A stretch of DNA of 64,000 nt from Ktedonobacter robiniae (GTDB lineage: Bacteria > Chloroflexota > Ktedonobacteria > Ktedonobacterales > Ktedonobacteraceae). Both the position numbers and the translations under genes were made by a program. Below are positions 1-7,677 of this stretch, piece after piece; position 1 is the first letter of the stretch; each line of letters begins with the position of its first letter. The stretch lies in contig NZ_BNJG01000002.1 in assembly GCF_016587375.1 (NCBI RefSeq), positions 1,302,001-1,366,000 on the forward strand. Reading direction: 5' to 3'. Under the pieces are notes generated by a model. That model was not told the origin of the DNA. It was given only the letters and a program-made list of their open reading frames with translations, and did not search any database.

Positions 1-7
1 CACAGAC

Positions 8-214
8 ATGGGAAAGATGTACAGCCTGCGCCGCCTCATCGCCGGGATTGGCCTGATGCTTGGTTCCGCGCTTGCCACGCCCCTCTTCGCCAGCCACCAG
101 TATCTAGCCAGTGGAATCGCGCTCTGCTCCTGCTCCATCCTGCTCATCGCCATCATCAGCCTGGCCCACGAATGGCTCACCAAAACACCAAACAATCACT
201 CCTCACTTCCATAG
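8..214 (+). CDS. Small two-helix membrane protein
   Basis: This 68-residue protein is almost entirely hydrophobic, with two predicted membrane segments (about residues 9-28 and 33-52) and a short polar tail. The start is near the window edge, so the ribosome binding site cannot be judged. Its last two codons, CCA TAG, coincide with the terminal CCATAGGCGCC of a MITE-like repeat beginning at 209, so the present C-terminus may have been created by that insertion. No family is recognised. An overlapping open frame from 172 only reads through the repeat and is not accepted. Confidence 0.5.
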   Translation: MGKMYSLRRLIAGIGLMLGSALATPLFASHQYLASGIALCSCSILLIAIISLAHEWLTKTPNNHSSLP

Positions 215-258
215 GCGCCCGATTTATCGCGTGTAAGGCGATTTATCGCAGGAATACG
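209..258. repeat. MITE-like terminal repeat (single end)
   Basis: This copy begins CCATAGGCGCCCGATTTATC and continues with AAGGCGATTTATCGCA, the same two-hairpin arrangement found at 10234-10435 and 18932-19094. I find no matching inverted end within the next 200 bp, so it looks like a truncated or solo terminus. It supplies the TAG stop of the gene at 8-214. Confidence 0.7.
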
Positions 259-310
259 GAATATCGGGCTTCTTCCCATCAATATGTAATAGAAGAATCA
301 AGAGGAAGCC

Positions 311-346
311 CATCTTGCATAGACGCTACGCCGCCTATGCAAGATG
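311..346. terminator. Hairpin between convergent genes
   Basis: A perfect 12-bp stem, CATCTTGCATAG pairing with CTATGCAAGATG across a 12-nt loop, lies between the small membrane protein and the 3' end of the MerR gene. There is no T-tract. It is a probable bidirectional terminator by position. Confidence 0.5.
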
Positions 347-413
347 GGGCTGAGATCATCACACGGCTGGCACCAACCTACCAGTCCCCTCCTGCTGGGC
401 GGCTGCGTTTCCC

Positions 414-806
414 TCAACTCTCGACAATAGTGGCTATTTCACCCTGAATCAGGTTCACCCTCACCATCAGGCGGGACTTAATGTTAGCGAGAGCCTGCAT
501 TTCAGCATCAATTGCCTGGATTTTCTTTGTGTAGAGATTCAGCACATTTTTTCCACATTCACCCGGTTTTACGTCTACATCTCTCCGCTTGCCCAAACTC
601 TCGCAGGTAAAAAGCCTCCCAATTTCATCGGTGTTGAGACCCAGTCCCAGATATAATTGAATGGCCCGAATCTGTTCAATTACACTCTCGTCGTAATCGC
701 GATACCCATTCTCCAGGCGAGCTGCCTTAATCAGTCCACGCGACTCATAATGGCGTAGAGAACGCATGCTCGCGCCTGTTAAACGCGATAGTTCACCAAT
801 GCGCAT
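414..806 (-). CDS. MerR family transcriptional regulator
   Basis: A 130-residue regulator with the N-terminal MerR winged helix (MRIGELSRLTGASMRSLRHY), then a dimerisation coiled coil from about residue 75. Two cysteines in the effector region (TCES and GECG) could bind a metal or respond to redox, but this is inference. I chose the start at 806 because AAGGGGAAGG sits just upstream; a longer open frame to 890 would run into the promoter. The gene diverges from the PPOX-fold flavoprotein at 974, and the shared region holds a MerR-type promoter with a dyad in a 20-bp spacer. It probably controls itself and that neighbour. Confidence 0.88.
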   Translation of the reverse strand: MRIGELSRLTGASMRSLRHYESRGLIKAARLENGYRDYDESVIEQIRAIQLYLGLGLNTDEIGRLFTCESLGKRRDVDVKPGECGKNVLNLYTKKIQAIDAEMQALANIKSRLMVRVNLIQGEIATIVES

Positions 807-849
807 GTAGCAAATTCCTTCCCCTTGAAAAGAACTCTTTATTTCCCCC

Positions 850-881
850 TTGACTATAACACTAATGGCATAGTTTATATT
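850..881 (+). promoter_or_regulatory. MerR-type promoter with operator dyad
   Basis: TTGACT (850-855) and TATATT (876-881) are separated by 20 bp, longer than the usual 17 and typical of promoters that MerR proteins twist into activity. An ACTAT-N12-ATAGT dyad (853-874) sits between the two boxes. The promoter points toward the gene at 974. Confidence 0.65.
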
Positions 882-973
882 CTTCAACATAAAGGATTGG
901 TGTTGCTGTTACTGGCTCAACCGGAACTAGTAAAGATCTCATGTTTCACGTTCTCGATAAAGAAAGGACATTT

Positions 974-1387
974 ATGATGGCAACCAGGCTATCTGATAGA
1001 GCACGGGCGTTTCTCAACGAAAAGCATTTTGCGGTACTCAGCACCCTTAACAAAGATGGTAGCCCGCAACTGACAACAATGTGGTACATCCTCGATGAGG
1101 ACGACAACATCATCATGAATACCCAGATCCATCTTCAGAAAGCGAGGAATATTCGCCGAGATCCCCGCATCGCAGTCTGCGTTGAGGACGGACCTCGCTA
1201 TGTAACCATTCAAGGCACCATTCAGGTCCTCGAGGATCAGGCACTTATTCAGCGCGATTTAAAGCGTCTAGTGAACCGTTACGTCGAAGGCGAAGAGAAC
1301 AGACAGCAATACATTGACACATTCTCCCAACAGCAACGCATCTCCCTCCGCCTCCCATGCGACAAAACGACCGAGTACTTCGCGTAG
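974..1387 (+). CDS. PPOX-class flavin/F420-dependent oxidoreductase
   Basis: A 137-residue split-barrel flavoprotein of the pyridoxamine-5'-phosphate-oxidase-like superfamily. The typical opening is visible: LNEKHFAVLSTLNKDGSPQL, followed by MWYILDEDDNIIMNT, KARNIRRDPRIAVCVED and VTIQGTIQV. Such proteins bind FMN or F420 and reduce diverse substrates; the exact cofactor is not decidable here. The ATG at 974 is preceded by AAAGAAAGGA, so it is preferred to the longer frame at 941. The MerR gene upstream and the dyad promoter suggest induction by a small molecule or oxidative signal. Confidence 0.85.
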   Translation: MMATRLSDRARAFLNEKHFAVLSTLNKDGSPQLTTMWYILDEDDNIIMNTQIHLQKARNIRRDPRIAVCVEDGPRYVTIQGTIQVLEDQALIQRDLKRLVNRYVEGEENRQQYIDTFSQQQRISLRLPCDKTTEYFA

Positions 1388-1429
1388 GGAATCTTGAAAG
1401 CTCGGTAATAACAACTATATTGCAAGAGC

Positions 1430-1520
1430 GGTAGAACCACATTATCCGATGAAGAGCCCAAAGAACTTAAGGGAAATGAGCTTAAACAATGAAGTCTTCA
1501 CCACTTAATGTGGCTCTACC
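1430..1520. repeat. 91-bp element with 15-bp inverted ends
   Basis: GGTAGAACCACATTA (1430-1444) is repeated inverted at 1506-1520 with one mismatch. The inside has no gene. It may be a tiny non-autonomous element or a stem; only this copy is seen. Confidence 0.45.
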
Positions 1521-1543
1521 AGGAAACTTGAAGGCTTGTAGGA

Positions 1544-1573
1544 AAAGGGAGATGCTATGATGCATCTCCCTTT
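1544..1573. terminator. Intrinsic terminator
   Basis: A 12-bp stem (AAAGGGAGATGC / GCATCTCCCTTT) with a 6-nt loop is followed by TT on the plus strand. It is the classical terminator for the PPOX-fold gene, about 160 bp downstream of its stop. Confidence 0.7.
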
Positions 1574-1689
1574 TTGGTTTATTGCCCAGGAAAGTGGGCG
1601 CGTTTGAGGTCGCATCTCGTTTCATGGGATAAATCGGCGCGCCGTACCCCCCCATTCGGAGGCACGGCGTGGCACCGATATTGCCTGTT

Positions 1690-3081
1690 CTATTGATCCA
1701 GTGTGGAGAAGAGGTTGTTGAGAGCCTCAGAGAGATTGGGGTGGGAGAAGATGCCATCGCGCAGGGCTGTATAGGGCAGTTTGCCCATCATGGCGATTTG
1801 CAGCATGGCCATGACCTCGCCACCCTCAAGGCCCAACACGGCCGCACCCAGGATTTGCTTCGTCTGGGGGTCGACGATGGCCTTCATAAAGCCACGCGAC
1901 TCGTCGGTCTCCAGTGCGCGGGCGACGTAGCTCATGGGCATCTTCGCCACGCGGATATCAAGCCCCTGCTTGCGTGCCTCCTCTTCGCTCAGGCCGACAC
2001 GCCCCAGTTGTGGGTCAATAAAGACGGTATAGGGCAGCAGGCGATCCTTGATGCTGGCGTTACCATTCTCGATCAGGTTGGTGCGCAGGATGCGGAAGTC
2101 GTCATAGGAAATGTGGGTAAAGGCCGGGCCGCCCTTGACATCGCCAATGGCGTAGATGCCCGAGACATTAGTCTCCAGTTTGTCATTGACCTGGATCAGG
2201 CCATGCTCATTAGCCTCGACATCCGTGGCTGCAAGATTGAGCTTATCTGTGTTGGGAACGCGGCCAGGGGCCAGCAGGAGGTGCGAGCCTACCAGGGTGC
2301 GCTCGCCCTCGGGCGTCTCGACTGTGAGATGGATCTTGCCGTTGGCGTCCTTCGCGACACGCTTGAGCTTCGTCTGCAAGAAGACCTCGACACCATCCTC
2401 GCGCAAGATCTTTGCCACCTCTTCGGCGACATCCTTATCTTCTCGCGAGAGAAGCCGCGCGCCGCGCTGTATCAGCGTGACCTGGCTGCCAAAGCGGCGG
2501 AACATCTGCCCAAACTCCAGACCGATATAGCCACCACCAATGATCAGCAGATGCTCAGGCACAGTATCCAGCTCCATGATGCTGGTCGAATTGAGCGTGG
2601 GAATGGTCTCTATGCCCTCCAGGGGCGGAATCGCTGGCCGCAGGCCGGTATTGATGATAATGGTCTCGGCCTCAATCTCGCGCACATCGCCATCGTTGAG
2701 GGTGACGCGCAGGCGCTTCGGCCCTGTGAACTCGCCCTCGCCCATGAGCAGGTCCACGCCGGAGGAGACCAGGCGCTTCTCGCTACCTGAGCGAAAGCTA
2801 TCTACGATATCGCGCTTGCGCTTGCGCACGACCTCCATATCGATGTTTATGGGACCCGTTGAGACACCATAGTCGGCGCCTCGACGTGCCAGGTAGGCCA
2901 CGCGGGCGCTGGCAACCATGGTTTTCGTTGGCGTACAGCCTTCATTGACACAGGTGCCACCCACATGTTCACGCTCGACCATGGCGACCTTCTTCCCGCT
3001 CTGTTCCAGGGCCGAGGCCAGCGGACCGCCTCCCTGGCCTGCGCCAATCACAATCGCATCATAGGTTTGTATCTCAGCCAT
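1690..3081 (-). CDS. Pyridine nucleotide-disulfide oxidoreductase (Lpd/MerA-like)
   Basis: A 463-residue flavoprotein with FAD-binding GAGQGGG near residue 13, the redox-active disulfide in [14 protein letters not shown], an NAD(P)-binding [10 protein letters not shown], the second FAD motif YAIGDVKG, and a C-terminal dimerisation domain with [10 protein letters not shown] holding the catalytic His. This fits the dihydrolipoamide dehydrogenase/mercuric reductase-like group. It lacks the C-terminal vicinal cysteines and the N-terminal heavy-metal domain of true mercuric reductase, and there are no 2-oxoacid dehydrogenase genes nearby, so the substrate is unknown. GAGGAGCG precedes the start. 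Confidence 0.88.
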   Translation of the reverse strand: MAEIQTYDAIVIGAGQGGGPLASALEQSGKKVAMVEREHVGGTCVNEGCTPTKTMVASARVAYLARRGADYGVSTGPINIDMEVVRKRKRDIVDSFRSGSEKRLVSSGVDLLMGEGEFTGPKRLRVTLNDGDVREIEAETIIINTGLRPAIPPLEGIETIPTLNSTSIMELDTVPEHLLIIGGGYIGLEFGQMFRRFGSQVTLIQRGARLLSREDKDVAEEVAKILREDGVEVFLQTKLKRVAKDANGKIHLTVETPEGERTLVGSHLLLAPGRVPNTDKLNLAATDVEANEHGLIQVNDKLETNVSGIYAIGDVKGGPAFTHISYDDFRILRTNLIENGNASIKDRLLPYTVFIDPQLGRVGLSEEEARKQGLDIRVAKMPMSYVARALETDESRGFMKAIVDPQTKQILGAAVLGLEGGEVMAMLQIAMMGKLPYTALRDGIFSHPNLSEALNNLFSTLDQ

Positions 3082-3116
3082 CGCTTTCGCTCCTCATTTT
3101 TATAAGGAAGGGAATT

Positions 3117-3168
3117 TGTGGGGACACCCCACGCCCCAGCAGGAGGGTTTCCCTCCTGCACCTCCCCT
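3117..3168. repeat. 52-bp dispersed repeat A, copy 1
   Basis: The copy starts TGTGGGGACACCCCACGCCC, contains a CAGGAGGG/CCCTCCTG hairpin and ends CACCTCCCCT. It recurs in inverted orientation at 7121-7172 with changes only in the hairpin loop and one flanking base. Both copies lie 35-40 bp upstream of a minus-strand start codon. Confidence 0.85.
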
Positions 3169-3208
3169 CAATTTAGTGAATACTTCACCATACTGGTACA
3201 CGAATTGG

Positions 3209-4030
3209 CTAACGGATATGATCCAGGTTGCGCAGAAATGCTTCGGCTTCCTGCCGCCAGACCTGAGGTTGACTCAGGTGAAGATCATGGTCCGCGTTAG
3301 CGATCTGGACATAGCGTGCATGAGGGAGCTGTTGAGCCATGGCACATAGCTTCTCTTGCGGAAGGAAGCTCTTTTCACCACCCACAAGCAGAGCAGGACA
3401 TTGGATGCGCAGCCACTCATCCGTATAATCGTGTCCCCCCTGGTCGGCCACTGAGCTGATCATATCCTCGAAGTGGAACTGAGGCCAGAAGCCATCACTG
3501 CGCTCCTCAAGGATCTCCAGCCAGGTCTGAGCATAGAGAGTGTCACCACCAAAGTATGCTCTGGCATCGGCCAGCGAGGGGAAGGGGAGGGGCCAGCTAT
3601 GCAGCCACTTGCGAATCTTCCCTTGCACATCAGGCTTATCGGGATCGGGGCTGACCGTGGCTTCAACCACAATCAAACCACACACAAGATCTGGCCGACG
3701 AGAGGCCACAAGATAAGCATTCTGCCCACCCATGGACTGCCCAATGAGCAACACCGGCTGAACCTGGAGCTGTTCAATAACGCTTATCACATCCTTGACA
3801 TAGGCATCCCGTGAGTAGTCGTTTAAGCCCTTGTCGCTCATACCATGCCCGCGCTGATCCAGGGCGTAGACGTGATAGTGCTCTCTTAGCCAGCTCGCGC
3901 TCTCCCGCCATTCCAGCCCCCGTCCCGCGAGGCCATGCAGAAGCAATACTGGCGGACCATCCCCGCCAAAGTCCACACAACAGAGGCGTACACCTCCAAC
4001 CTTCAGATAGCGCCGCATTTTAGTATTCAT
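3209..4030 (-). CDS. Alpha/beta hydrolase
   Basis: A 273-residue alpha/beta hydrolase. The oxyanion-hole motif LLLHGLAGRG is followed by DQRGHGMSD, the nucleophile elbow GQSMGG and the late catalytic His in NADHDLH. The acid residue is not at the canonical position: the strand-7 loop reads LLVGGEKSF, so a glutamate may serve. The start is supported by AAGGGAAGAGG six bases upstream. Substrate class (ester, epoxide, peroxide) cannot be inferred. It stands alone, with no shared operon evident. Confidence 0.88.
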   Translation of the reverse strand: MNTKMRRYLKVGGVRLCCVDFGGDGPPVLLLHGLAGRGLEWRESASWLREHYHVYALDQRGHGMSDKGLNDYSRDAYVKDVISVIEQLQVQPVLLIGQSMGGQNAYLVASRRPDLVCGLIVVEATVSPDPDKPDVQGKIRKWLHSWPLPFPSLADARAYFGGDTLYAQTWLEILEERSDGFWPQFHFEDMISSVADQGGHDYTDEWLRIQCPALLVGGEKSFLPQEKLCAMAQQLPHARYVQIANADHDLHLSQPQVWRQEAEAFLRNLDHIR

Positions 4031-4117
4031 CTATGCCTCTTCCCTTAAATTGTATGGTCCCGACCGACGCGTGCTTTAGCAGCATCGTCCCACCACAGCG
4101 TCATCCCTCTTTGAATC

Positions 4118-5356
4118 CTATGCCTCGTCCTTGACGCGTTTGAGCCACTTGGTAGCAGTGCTGCGGGCACACCTCAACTCATCAACGATATCTGCCACTT
4201 TCAGATCAGGATTCTCCTGGTACATGTCCGCGATAAGCTTGCCGTAATCTGGCGTAAATGGTTGGGCACCACGAAACTTGAAATCAATCGCGCTCAGAGC
4301 CTCTGTTGTGCGCCCAGACTCATCTTCAAAGAGGTTCTGCTCGTTCAAGGAGGGGCGCGACTCACTTGTGGCCTCGTCTTTGGCCTTGCCAGCGGGCAGG
4401 GCAGGCGACTCCGCAGAGGGGAGGGCAACGGTGGCGACGGTACGCTCAATTGTCTCGCGTACCAGTTCAACGGTGACCTGGGAGAAGCGATTGAGCATCT
4501 CGTTGTTCATGGCCTGCATGGCTGCCAGGTTCTGCGCGTTCATCTCCTGCATGGCCTGGACCACCTGTGTGAGCTCGCTGGCCTGCGCGTTTTGCGCAGG
4601 CTGGACGCTCTCTACCGATGTCTCCACCTCGCTGACCTGTGCCTGCTGCTTCTCAAGCTGCTGCTGCCGATTCCCCACCGCGATCTGCATCCGCCAGCGC
4701 TCCATCGTGCGGTCAATAGCCATCAGGATCAGCAGGCAGGTCGCCAGGGCCGCGCGTTCATAGACAAAACTGGTTGAGTTGATGCCCAACATTTGCATGG
4801 CTTGCGCTATGGTTCCCGGCACATCGCGATGTTGTGTAAAGACAGCCCCAATGACGATTGAGACGTAAGCAAGGAAGGCCAGGAAAACAATATTAAAGGT
4901 CACAAGCACCCATTTGCCCACCGGATGCCCAACCATACGCGCCAGGTCGGGAACGCGCCCGATCACCAGCAGAATCTGGAAGTCAACGCCCAGGCCCATG
5001 ATGAGAAGCCAGATATAGAAGAGGAAAGGTACATGGCCCAGGACCTCACCATTTGAGAGTACATCCATAAAGCCCAGGACCGAAGCGATTGCCAGCAGAT
5101 ACCCGAGCACCAGGTTGATAATTTTGTCGGCACGATGCGTCCATTCAATGGCCTGCTCATAGAAGCTTCCAGGCTCTGTCCGTGTCACATCAAACGCGTT
5201 GAGGGATGCCGCCTGGTCTTTCCTGGCTGTCTTAGCTAGCTGCCTGGCAAGTCTGGCCGCCTCGCGCTCCTCTCTACGCCTCGCCCAGCCACTCTTACCC
5301 ACGCTAGAAGATGCCTGCGATTCCTGCTGCGAATTCTGCTCTATAGCTTGCTGCAT
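4118..5356 (-). CDS. Membrane protein with C-terminal helix-turn-helix
   Basis: This 412-residue protein is of unrecognised family. A basic Arg/Ala-rich N-terminus (about 20-50) is followed by four membrane segments (about residues 80-225), a Gln/Met-rich coiled-coil region (about 230-310), an acidic linker, and a compact C-terminal domain. That last domain (about 370-412) contains DLKVADIVDELRCARSTATK, which reads as a helix-turn-helix like those of resolvase/Hin C-termini. It would place a DNA-binding domain on the cytoplasmic side of a membrane anchor. The ATG at 5356 is chosen over a TTG two codons earlier; AAGGGA lies upstream. Function unknown. Confidence 0.7.
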   Translation of the reverse strand: MQQAIEQNSQQESQASSSVGKSGWARRREEREAARLARQLAKTARKDQAASLNAFDVTRTEPGSFYEQAIEWTHRADKIINLVLGYLLAIASVLGFMDVLSNGEVLGHVPFLFYIWLLIMGLGVDFQILLVIGRVPDLARMVGHPVGKWVLVTFNIVFLAFLAYVSIVIGAVFTQHRDVPGTIAQAMQMLGINSTSFVYERAALATCLLILMAIDRTMERWRMQIAVGNRQQQLEKQQAQVSEVETSVESVQPAQNAQASELTQVVQAMQEMNAQNLAAMQAMNNEMLNRFSQVTVELVRETIERTVATVALPSAESPALPAGKAKDEATSESRPSLNEQNLFEDESGRTTEALSAIDFKFRGAQPFTPDYGKLIADMYQENPDLKVADIVDELRCARSTATKWLKRVKDEA

Positions 5357-5530
5357 ACGCAATGAATCCCTTCAATATACCTGTGCTTATAATAACAAAA
5401 ATACTTAATTTATAAGACTACAGCTACTTATTATACACACCATGGCAATAAAGCTCATAAGATAGGTGCCACATTGAACAGGGCTATTTCATTCTCTTCT
5501 GCTTCTCGCCTCGGTTTGCTACGCTCATCA

Positions 5531-5591
5531 GGGGAAAGGGGGTCTGAGTGGAAAAAGGCTTCGCCTTTTTCCACTCAGACCCCCTTTCCCC
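5531..5591. terminator. 29-bp palindrome downstream of prsW
   Basis: Perfect 29-bp arms (5531-5559, 5563-5591) around a TTC loop lie 23 bp beyond the PrsW stop. No T-tract follows on the minus strand. The REP-like sequence GAGCGCCGCAGGCGCGAAG abuts it at 5594-5612. Confidence 0.75.
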
Positions 5592-5593
5592 CT

Positions 5594-5612
5594 GAGCGCC
5601 GCAGGCGCGAAG
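5594..5612. repeat. REP-like repeat B, copy 1
   Basis: GAGCGCCGCAGGCGCGAAG, containing a GCGCC-GCA-GGCGC mini-hairpin, sits beside a long palindrome. Related copies are at 17237-17256 (inverted), 19835-19853, 35263-35281, 45746-45760 (inverted, partial) and 63278-63299 (diverged). Confidence 0.75.
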
Positions 5613-5614
5613 GG

Positions 5615-6457
5615 CTACTTCTGCTCGGGCAGGCGTTCTTTCCCGGCGTGCTTGTAGACGACTACGAGTGCGCCGATGCCGAGGATGCTGATAATGAGGG
5701 TCGCGACCGAGATGGGGAAACCTGGGGGGACCACGAAGTAGAGCGAATGGGGCAGGCCATCCCAGGCCCCATGCAGCACCACGACGAAGGCAAAGACCAG
5801 GATGACGGGAATTGTGATACGAAAACGGTGGGGCGCGCTCTCATGGAAGAGGACGGCGCTCAGGATGGCGGTCCACGTGCCATGCCCAAAGGGCGCGATC
5901 AGGCCACGCAGGATCGTCTCTACGATAGACGCGCTAAAGCGTCCATGGCTGTAGATAAAGGCATTGAAGGCATAGCCCGTGCTCTCCAGGGCCGCGAAGC
6001 CCATGCCCACAGCCGCGCCAAGCAGCAAGCCATCAATGGGCGAGTCGTGGCGCATCTTACGCGCAATGAAGATCACAGCCAGGATTTTACATCCCTCTTC
6101 AATGAGACCAATCAATAAGCCACTGCGAAATGAGAGCTCCTGATCAGGGCTGGTCTGCGGTGGAAGCAATAGCGCCTCAAGTATCGACGCGCCCAGCACC
6201 CCAAGCACACCACCCAGGCAGAAGCTTTTGGCTATTTGCTCTGGCGAAAGCGATGTGATGTGCTGATGATCGTACAAAAAAGCGACAAAGACGACCGGAA
6301 TGAGAAAGTTACCGATCACGATCACGGTGGGATAAAGGTTTGAGTTACTCGTCAAGGCCATAACTACCACAGTTAAAACGAATAGTAGAAAACCGAGAAA
6401 AAAGACCTGAAGCCAGCTACGCGATGGGCGACGAGGCGCCTGCCAGGTGCCTGACAT
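5615..6457 (-). CDS. PrsW family intramembrane metalloprotease
   Basis: A 280-residue polytopic membrane protein with about eight hydrophobic segments. The family's putative zinc/catalytic motifs are all visible: LIEEGCKILAV (EExxK), FAALESTGYAF (FxxxE), APFGHGTWTAI and LHGAWDGL (HxxxD). PrsW-type proteases cleave membrane substrates such as anti-sigma factors; the substrate here is unknown. AAAGGATG precedes the start. The gene follows the secreted protein gene by 13 bp on the same strand, so the two are likely cotranscribed, and the secreted protein could be a partner or substrate. Confidence 0.92.
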   Translation of the reverse strand: MSGTWQAPRRPSRSWLQVFFLGFLLFVLTVVVMALTSNSNLYPTVIVIGNFLIPVVFVAFLYDHQHITSLSPEQIAKSFCLGGVLGVLGASILEALLLPPQTSPDQELSFRSGLLIGLIEEGCKILAVIFIARKMRHDSPIDGLLLGAAVGMGFAALESTGYAFNAFIYSHGRFSASIVETILRGLIAPFGHGTWTAILSAVLFHESAPHRFRITIPVILVFAFVVVLHGAWDGLPHSLYFVVPPGFPISVATLIISILGIGALVVVYKHAGKERLPEQK

Positions 6458-6470
6458 AGATCACATCCTT

Positions 6471-7079
6471 TCATAGCCATGCCTCTTTTATAGGCACATC
6501 TTTGAGCGTTTTGCTCCCAGAAGCCTGATTTTTTGCCATCCAGACCTTTCCTGCTTGCGGAAGACCAATCACGACTGAGCCATCGGAGCAGCCATAATCG
6601 ATGCGCTGATTATTTACCAGGCCGGTGGCACCTGTGAGGAAGGAGCAGAATGAGCCATTGGCAAGCACAAGCAGCCAGGCCTGAGTGTCTGGTCCTTTAA
6701 AAGCTTCCGCCCGAGGCAGAGGCTGATTCAGATTTACCCGAATACCTTTCTGCCCCGTAGCGGGATTGGGATTGCAGATGACCAGGCTTCCAGACTTGGA
6801 CGCGACTGGTTCAAAGCATGGATCATAGATGATATTGCCGGTAGCACACCGCCAGGCATCACTGCGCGAGGCAGCCAGCGAGCCAATCCAACAATAACCC
6901 GACGCGGTGGCCTCTGCCGTTGAGGAGGGATAAAAGTAGGTCACGAGTGTAGGCTCAACACGCGCTACCGCCCTGGCAAGAGGCGTATACCCACCGAAGG
7001 AGAGTGCCCCCAGCAAAAGGGCCAGGCAGAGCACAACCAGGGACTTTCCTGAAGAAAGCCAGCGCTTACCTTGTATCAT
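6471..7079 (-). CDS. Secreted cysteine-containing protein
   Basis: This 202-residue protein has a clear signal sequence: a lysine/arginine n-region, a hydrophobic stretch VVLCLALLLGALSFGG and a likely cleavage near ARAVAR. The mature part has six cysteines (including GYCWIGSL, WRCATG, DPCFEP, VICNPN, SFCSFL and YGCSDG), which suggests disulfides outside the cell. No enzyme motif is recognised. GGAGG lies four bases before the ATG at 7079. It is the first gene of a two-gene unit with prsW. Confidence 0.75.
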   Translation of the reverse strand: MIQGKRWLSSGKSLVVLCLALLLGALSFGGYTPLARAVARVEPTLVTYFYPSSTAEATASGYCWIGSLAASRSDAWRCATGNIIYDPCFEPVASKSGSLVICNPNPATGQKGIRVNLNQPLPRAEAFKGPDTQAWLLVLANGSFCSFLTGATGLVNNQRIDYGCSDGSVVIGLPQAGKVWMAKNQASGSKTLKDVPIKEAWL

Positions 7080-7120
7080 CAATCCTCCACTCCTTTCAAA
7101 CAGGTGTGTTCACCACATCC

Positions 7121-7172
7121 AGGGGAGGTGCAGGAGGGTCTCCCTCCTGCCGGGGCGTGGGGTGTCCCCACA
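7121..7172. repeat. 52-bp dispersed repeat A, copy 2 (inverted)
   Basis: This is the reverse complement of the element at 3117-3168, differing in the loop of the CAGGAGGG hairpin and one base beside it. It lies 42 bp upstream of the secreted-protein start. Confidence 0.85.
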
Positions 7173-7677
7173 CATTCCCCCACTTACCATTCTCAAACCA
7201 AGCAAACATCTATCTCTAATAAAGCATAAACACATGGAAAAATAAGTACTAAGGTAACGCTAAAGGAATAAAAATTGAAGTTCATAGTATAATATATAGG
7301 AGAAAACTTACCCATCGGCGGAGAGAGGGCGTCATTGTTGTCTAGAGGTGGAATAAATTTAACCCCACAGGTGTTTTCTACTATGCAAATGCTTATGTAA
7401 ATGCTAAAAGCACCTATCCTTCCACCTGCTTATGCTACAGACATTTAGAAATTGTGTCGAGATTGTATCGCGCCCGACCTGTCTTCCTGGTACGAGGTGC
7501 ACTTACGAACGATATGTACTTAAGGACTCCGCTATTCCTGCCGATATTTAGATGAAGACCGACCAACCTATAATCAATAGCTAAACTAGCAATAGCTAAG
7601 CCGTAATACACTGAGCGAAATGCACGCGCACACATTGCCTTATTTTATTGTGCGTTTATCAATATGGAGACCCGCCT
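7173..7677. other. Intergenic region upstream of the sigma factor
   Basis: About 500 bp of AT-rich DNA with no convincing gene. A minus-strand open frame at 7435-7635 has no ribosome binding site or recognisable sequence. TATAAT-like boxes occur (7288-7293), but no well-spaced -35 partner was found. Confidence 0.5.

Noticed and set aside
172-447. 91-codon open frame on the plus strand
   Set aside because: It reads through the MITE-like terminus and the hairpin and has no recognisable protein features.
1669-2790. 373-codon open frame on the plus strand
   Set aside because: It is the antisense shadow of the disulfide oxidoreductase, whose motifs are complete.
1690-3081. True mercuric reductase
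   Set aside because: The vicinal C-terminal cysteines and heavy-metal domain are missing, and the MerR gene nearby is not adjacent or aligned to it.
7435-7635. 66-codon open frame before the sigma factor
   Set aside because: No ribosome binding site and no protein-like composition.
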